Positions 6,652 through 8,899 of a DNA stretch of 8,899 nucleotides are shown here, one piece after another. Position numbers and translations under genes: made by a program. Below the pieces are notes generated by a model. The model was not told the DNA's origin. It ran no database searches and saw only the letters and a list, made by a program, of their open reading frames with translations. The DNA lies in NCBI GenBank assembly GCA_013329135.1, contig DUKU01000144.1, forward strand, positions 17,215 to 26,113, written 5' to 3'. Source of the stretch: Thermoplasmata archaeon. Its GTDB lineage: Archaea; Thermoplasmatota; Thermoplasmata; UBA10834. The number at the start of each line of letters is the position of its first letter. Within the stretch, counting starts at the first letter, position 1.

Positions 6652-8552
6652 CCAGCGCCTCCGTGCGGGCCGTTCGCCTCCGCCGTCGGGAACCTGGAAG
6701 TGTCCGTGTGCGGGATGAAAAGCGAGGACGAGAACTCCTCGTAGAATTCATTGTCCACGCTGAGTTCGAGGTAGGTCATCTTGCGCACGACCGAGCGCAT
6801 CTCCCTCCTCGACCGCTCGGAGAGCAGCGCGAGCCTCGCGCCGCCGACCGAGCCGTTGCCTATGAACCGGTATCTCTTCCTCGGGACGTCGGGGAACATC
6901 CCGAGCGTGATGGCCCGGTCGATGTCCAGGTGGTATCCGAAACCACCGGCGATGATGATGCTGGACAGGTCCTCGGCCCTATGGTCAGTCTTCCGGAGCA
7001 GGACCGAGCACGCGCCGTAGATCGCCGCCTTCGTGCGCAGTATGTTCTGCAGGTCCGCGTCCGTCACGACGAGGTCGGAACCCGTGCCACCTGCGAGCCG
7101 GTCTCCCGTCTCTATGACGTATTCCATCCCCTCGTCCGAGGACCTCGTCCTAGACGAGCCTGAATCCTGTATCCTGGCCTTGCGGTCGATGACGCCCTTC
7201 GAGTACAGCTCCGCGAGCAGGTCTATGAGCCCGGAGCCACAGACTCCGACCGGCCTTCCGCCGCCGAGCACATGATATGTGGTCGTCAGGTCGTCGTTCA
7301 CCCGGAGCCTGTCGATCGCCCCGTCCATCGCACGCATGCCGCACGATACCTCGCCCCCTTCGAAAGCGGGGCCCGCGGAGCACGAGCATGTAGCCATCCA
7401 GTCCTTGCCCCCGAGGACCATCTCGCCGTTCGTGCCGACATCGATCAGGAGGTGCGGCCCCTTCGACCTGTGCATCCCGCTCGCCAGCACGTCCGCGACA
7501 ACGTCGCCACCGACGTACCCTGCACGCGAGGGGAATATGAGAGCTGACCCGTTCGGGTTCATCAGCAGCCCGACCTCCCTGCCTCTGACGGTCGGGAAAT
7601 CGTGCGCCACGGGCACATAAGGCTCGAGCCGCACATGGTCCGTCCTCACACCCAGGAGCAACTGTGTCATGACCGTGTTCCCTGCGATCGAGGCTGCCGA
7701 TACGTCCCATTCGGTGAGGCGACTCCCGCCTGCGCTAGCCCTCCTGAGGAGCGTGTCTATGCACGCGTTCACAGTGTCCCTCGCGAGCCGCGTGAGCTCG
7801 TCCATGCCATGTTCCTCGGCGTGCATCATGCGCGCGATGACGTCCTCACCGAGCGAGACCTGCTTGTTGTAGTCGGAGGCGGTCCCGAGCACCTCGCCAG
7901 TGAGAACGTCCACGAGATTGACCACGATGGTAGTGGTGCCGATGTCCACCGCCACGCCGAGGAGGGTATTGGAGGTGTCTCCCGGTTCGACCCTGATGAG
8001 TCCTGATACGTCGTCCAGGTTAGATATCGTAGCCGTGACCTTCCAGTCGCCCGCGCGTACGGCCTCGGGGAGTTCCCTCAGTGTCTCGAGCGGCACTTCG
8101 TACCCCTTCCAGCCGACACCATTCAGGACTCGTTCCAGGTCCGCGGTGTTGTCCGTCAGGGTCGGCGGGCTGAGCTCGGCGTACCTCTTCCGGACCCAAG
8201 GCCTCGCCTTCTTCGGGGGCCGTTCGACGGACTCGGTGACGATCTGGTGCTTTCCCAGCCTGGACCGGGGCAGCACCTCGACCTCGAGGTCCCCTTGGAC
8301 GAGAGCCGTGCATGCTAGCACGACCCCGCTGCGCCTGTCCTCATCGGTCAGCGCTGGAGAGTCCTGATGCGAGAACTTGCCAGATGGGCGCACCTTGCAC
8401 CTGCCGCACTTCCCCTCTCCTCCGCACACGGCATCTATCTGCACGCCCGCCCGTCTCGCGGCTTCGAGCACCGTCGTGCCTGCGTTGACCTCTGCGGACC
8501 TGCCGTCCGGCCTGAAGACGACCCGGACCTTCGCCTGTTCCTCCATGAGCAT
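6648..8552 (-). CDS. acsV: Reductive activator of corrinoid iron-sulfur protein (RACo)
   Basis: A 634-residue protein of the RACo/AcsV (DUF4445) family. It uses ATP hydrolysis to drive one-electron reduction of CFeSP cobalamin from inactive Co(II) to active Co(I). The N-terminal [2Fe-2S] ferredoxin domain has C43-x4-C48-x2-C51-x29-C81. A linker region (about 95-195) follows. The C-terminal ASKHA ATPase region has DIGTTT (203-208), DVGTNGE (371-377) and AGGFG (535-539), with CSCSAGPAFEGGE (389-401) between them. Length agrees with bacterial RACo (about 630). It differs from archaeal RamA, which carries two C-terminal 4Fe-4S motifs instead of this ferredoxin. Either ATG 8552 or ATG 8546 could be the start; neither has a clear ribosome binding site, so a leaderless or short-leader transcript is possible. 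It overlaps the downstream maturation gene by four bases and is transcribed divergently from acsE. Confidence 0.94.
   Translation of the reverse strand: MLMEEQAKVRVVFRPDGRSAEVNAGTTVLEAARRAGVQIDAVCGGEGKCGRCKVRPSGKFSHQDSPALTDEDRRSGVVLACTALVQGDLEVEVLPRSRLGKHQIVTESVERPPKKARPWVRKRYAELSPPTLTDNTADLERVLNGVGWKGYEVPLETLRELPEAVRAGDWKVTATISNLDDVSGLIRVEPGDTSNTLLGVAVDIGTTTIVVNLVDVLTGEVLGTASDYNKQVSLGEDVIARMMHAEEHGMDELTRLARDTVNACIDTLLRRASAGGSRLTEWDVSAASIAGNTVMTQLLLGVRTDHVRLEPYVPVAHDFPTVRGREVGLLMNPNGSALIFPSRAGYVGGDVVADVLASGMHRSKGPHLLIDVGTNGEMVLGGKDWMATCSCSAGPAFEGGEVSCGMRAMDGAIDRLRVNDDLTTTYHVLGGGRPVGVCGSGLIDLLAELYSKGVIDRKARIQDSGSSRTRSSDEGMEYVIETGDRLAGGTGSDLVVTDADLQNILRTKAAIYGACSVLLRKTDHRAEDLSSIIIAGGFGYHLDIDRAITLGMFPDVPRKRYRFIGNGSVGGARLALLSERSRREMRSVVRKMTYLELSVDNEFYEEFSSSLFIPHTDTSRFPTAEANGPHGGAG
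6658..6662 (-). promoter_or_regulatory. Ribosome binding site of the maturation ATPase
   Basis: GGAGG on the minus strand, six bases before the ATG at 6651, lies within the last codons of acsV. It fits reinitiation or coupled translation at the ATGA overlap (6651-6648). Confidence 0.65.
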
Positions 8553-8586
8553 CTGGCCTGGTACGGGGTTGAACCACGTGCGCGGG

Positions 8587-8592
8587 TATTAA
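8587..8592 (-). promoter_or_regulatory. Possible TATA-like element for acsV
   Basis: TTAATA on the minus strand is centred about 38 bases before the ATG at 8552. If the host is an archaeon, a start about 25 bases downstream would give a leader of roughly 12 bases, which would fit the missing ribosome binding site. The match is short and unsupported by any other signal. Confidence 0.3.
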
Positions 8593-8625
8593 CGTTGGGT
8601 CGCGCAGGGCATGTCAGGCCTTCCC

Positions 8626-8648
8626 ATGCGAATATTTGATATGCGCAT
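8626..8648. repeat. Inverted repeat in the acsV-acsE divergent promoter region
   Basis: Arms ATGCGAATAT and ATATGCGCAT (9 of 10 positions complementary) flank a TTG spacer. The right arm contains most of the perfect palindrome TATGCGCATA (8640-8649). It sits in the only AT-rich patch of an otherwise GC-rich window, between two divergent genes. It looks like an operator for a dimeric regulator able to control both sides. No regulator gene is in the window, so the assignment is inference. Confidence 0.5.
8631..8643 (+). promoter_or_regulatory. Possible TATA-like element for acsE
   Basis: The AT-rich AATATTTGATATG lies inside the inverted repeat, centred about 45 bases before the proposed acsE start. 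An archaeal-type start about 25 bases downstream would leave a leader of some 20 bases that includes the GGGGGGT ribosome binding site. I see no good bacterial -35/-10 pair here, but the evidence is weak. Confidence 0.35.
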
Positions 8649-8668
8649 ACGCTCTATTCGGCCGCAAT

Positions 8669-8675
8669 GGGGGGT
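8669..8675 (+). promoter_or_regulatory. acsE ribosome binding site (supports TTG start)
   Basis: GGGGGGT, continuing as GGGGTTGATG, resembles the GGAGGTGAT consensus and ends six bases before the TTG at 8682. An in-frame TGA at 8676-8678 rules out any start further upstream in this frame, so the TTG is the first usable start codon. Confidence 0.5.
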
Positions 8676-8681
8676 TGATGT

Positions 8682-8899
8682 TTGATAGTTGTGGGAGAGA
8701 GGATCAACGGACAGTTCCCCCTGGTGTCGAAGGCGATCGATGCCAGGGACGCGAAGTTCATACAGGACCTCGCTGCGCAGCAGTTGAACGCGGGTGCGAA
8801 CATACTTGACGTGAACACCGGCCCTGGCAGGGACGACGGTCCCGAGGCGATGGCATGGCTCGTGAGGTCCATACAGGACGCGCACGACGTGCGCCTCGC
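8682..8899 (+). CDS. acsE: Methyltetrahydrofolate:CFeSP methyltransferase (3'-partial)
   Basis: The first 72 residues of a pterin-binding methyltransferase of the AcsE (MeTr) family run off the window end. The enzyme moves the N5-methyl group of methyl-tetrahydrofolate to the Co(I) cobalamin of AcsCD. The start reads as (M)IVVGERINGQFPLVSKAI, closely matching the GERING strand and following helix of Moorella AcsE. LDVNTGP (42-48) corresponds to its LDLNVGP pterin-site segment, and MAWLV (57-61) to MEWLV. It is not MtrH-like, which points to a folate rather than a tetrahydromethanopterin carrier. The MetH methyl-folate domain shares GERIN, but the locus favours AcsE. The TTG start is chosen because an in-frame stop lies two codons upstream and the next candidate, GTG at 8691, would delete the first strand. 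It is transcribed away from acsV and may lead a second operon outside the window. Confidence 0.9.
   Translation, partial: MIVVGERINGQFPLVSKAIDARDAKFIQDLAAQQLNAGANILDVNTGPGRDDGPEAMAWLVRSIQDAHDVRL

Larger units (their letters stand above)
8553..8681. other. Divergent intergenic region acsV / acsE
   Basis: This is the only gene-free stretch of note (129 bases). It holds the near-perfect inverted repeat at 8626-8648 and AT-rich TATA-like patches. A nested pair of inverted repeats lies on the acsV side: outer GGCCTG (8555-8560) with CAGGCC (8615-8620), and inner TGCGCG (8579-8584) with CGCGCA (8601-8606). If acsV transcription begins at or beyond 8620, its leader could fold into a closed multi-branch structure. 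I found no cobalamin-riboswitch B12 box. Confidence 0.5.

Noticed and set aside
6827..6841. GCGCGAG-C-CTCGCGC palindrome in acsV
   Set aside because: A short 15-base palindrome of GC-rich codons inside a conserved gene; likely chance.
8554..8620. tRNA gene on the minus strand (T-loop-like GGTTCAACCCC and near-complementary ends)
   Set aside because: The region is only 67 bases, lacks a D-arm and a proper anticodon arm, the T-stem has two wobbles and a mismatch, and it runs into the acsV start.
8678..8680. ATG at 8678 as the acsE start
   Set aside because: It is out of frame with the conserved GERING peptide, and its frame (ATG TTT GAT AGT) shows no family match.
8553..8681. Cobalamin riboswitch upstream of acsV or acsE
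   Set aside because: No B12-box-like sequence is present on either strand, and the region is too short for the usual element of about 200 bases.

Overview
The window holds a bacterial-type carbon monoxide dehydrogenase / acetyl-CoA synthase (CODH/ACS, Wood-Ljungdahl carbonyl branch) locus. It is packed almost edge to edge and is cut by the window at both ends. No mobile element, tRNA, rRNA or CRISPR array is visible. Only one gap exceeds about 20 bases: the 129-base divergent region at 8553-8681.

Layout. On the + strand, 1-3600 is one open frame that joins the catalytic part of a CooS/AcsA-type CODH directly to a full-length AcsB-type acetyl-CoA synthase. Its 5' end lies upstream of the window. 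It is followed by acsD (3618-4568) and acsC (4570-5895), the small and large subunits of the corrinoid iron-sulfur protein (CFeSP). Converging on them with no intergenic base is a minus-strand pair: acsV/RACo (8552-6648), the ATP-dependent reductive activator of CFeSP, and a CooC/AcsF-type nickel-maturation ATPase (6651-5896). The pair overlaps by four bases (ATGA). Divergent from acsV is the start of acsE (8682 to window end), the methyltetrahydrofolate:CFeSP methyltransferase.

How the genes work together. AcsE moves a methyl group from methyl-tetrahydrofolate to the cobalamin of AcsCD. The CODH half of the fusion makes CO from CO2. The ACS half joins methyl, CO and CoA into acetyl-CoA. AcsV rescues CFeSP oxidised to Co(II), and the CooC/AcsF protein supports nickel loading of the metal clusters. 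All C-cluster and A-cluster ligands that fall inside the window are present with the spacing of the well-studied bacterial enzymes, so the system looks functional and can run in either direction.

Organism. The DNA is GC-rich with GC-biased third positions. Arginine is coded mainly by AGG (15 of 19 Arg codons in acsC by hand count) and isoleucine by ATC plus ATA. That pattern, with TATA-like AT-rich patches in the only sizeable intergenic region, suggests an archaeon (for example a Thermoplasmatota-like lineage). The enzymes themselves are of the bacterial (AcsABCDE, tetrahydrofolate-linked) type. I infer an archaeon that acquired a bacterial-type pathway, or a bacterium with unusual codon use; the window alone cannot settle this.

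Most notable points: the end-to-end CODH-ACS fusion; a zero-gap convergent junction with two inverted repeats, one a perfect 22-bp palindrome; a Cys-rich CxCxC patch in AcsD; and an inverted repeat over a TATA-like element between the divergent acsV and acsE.
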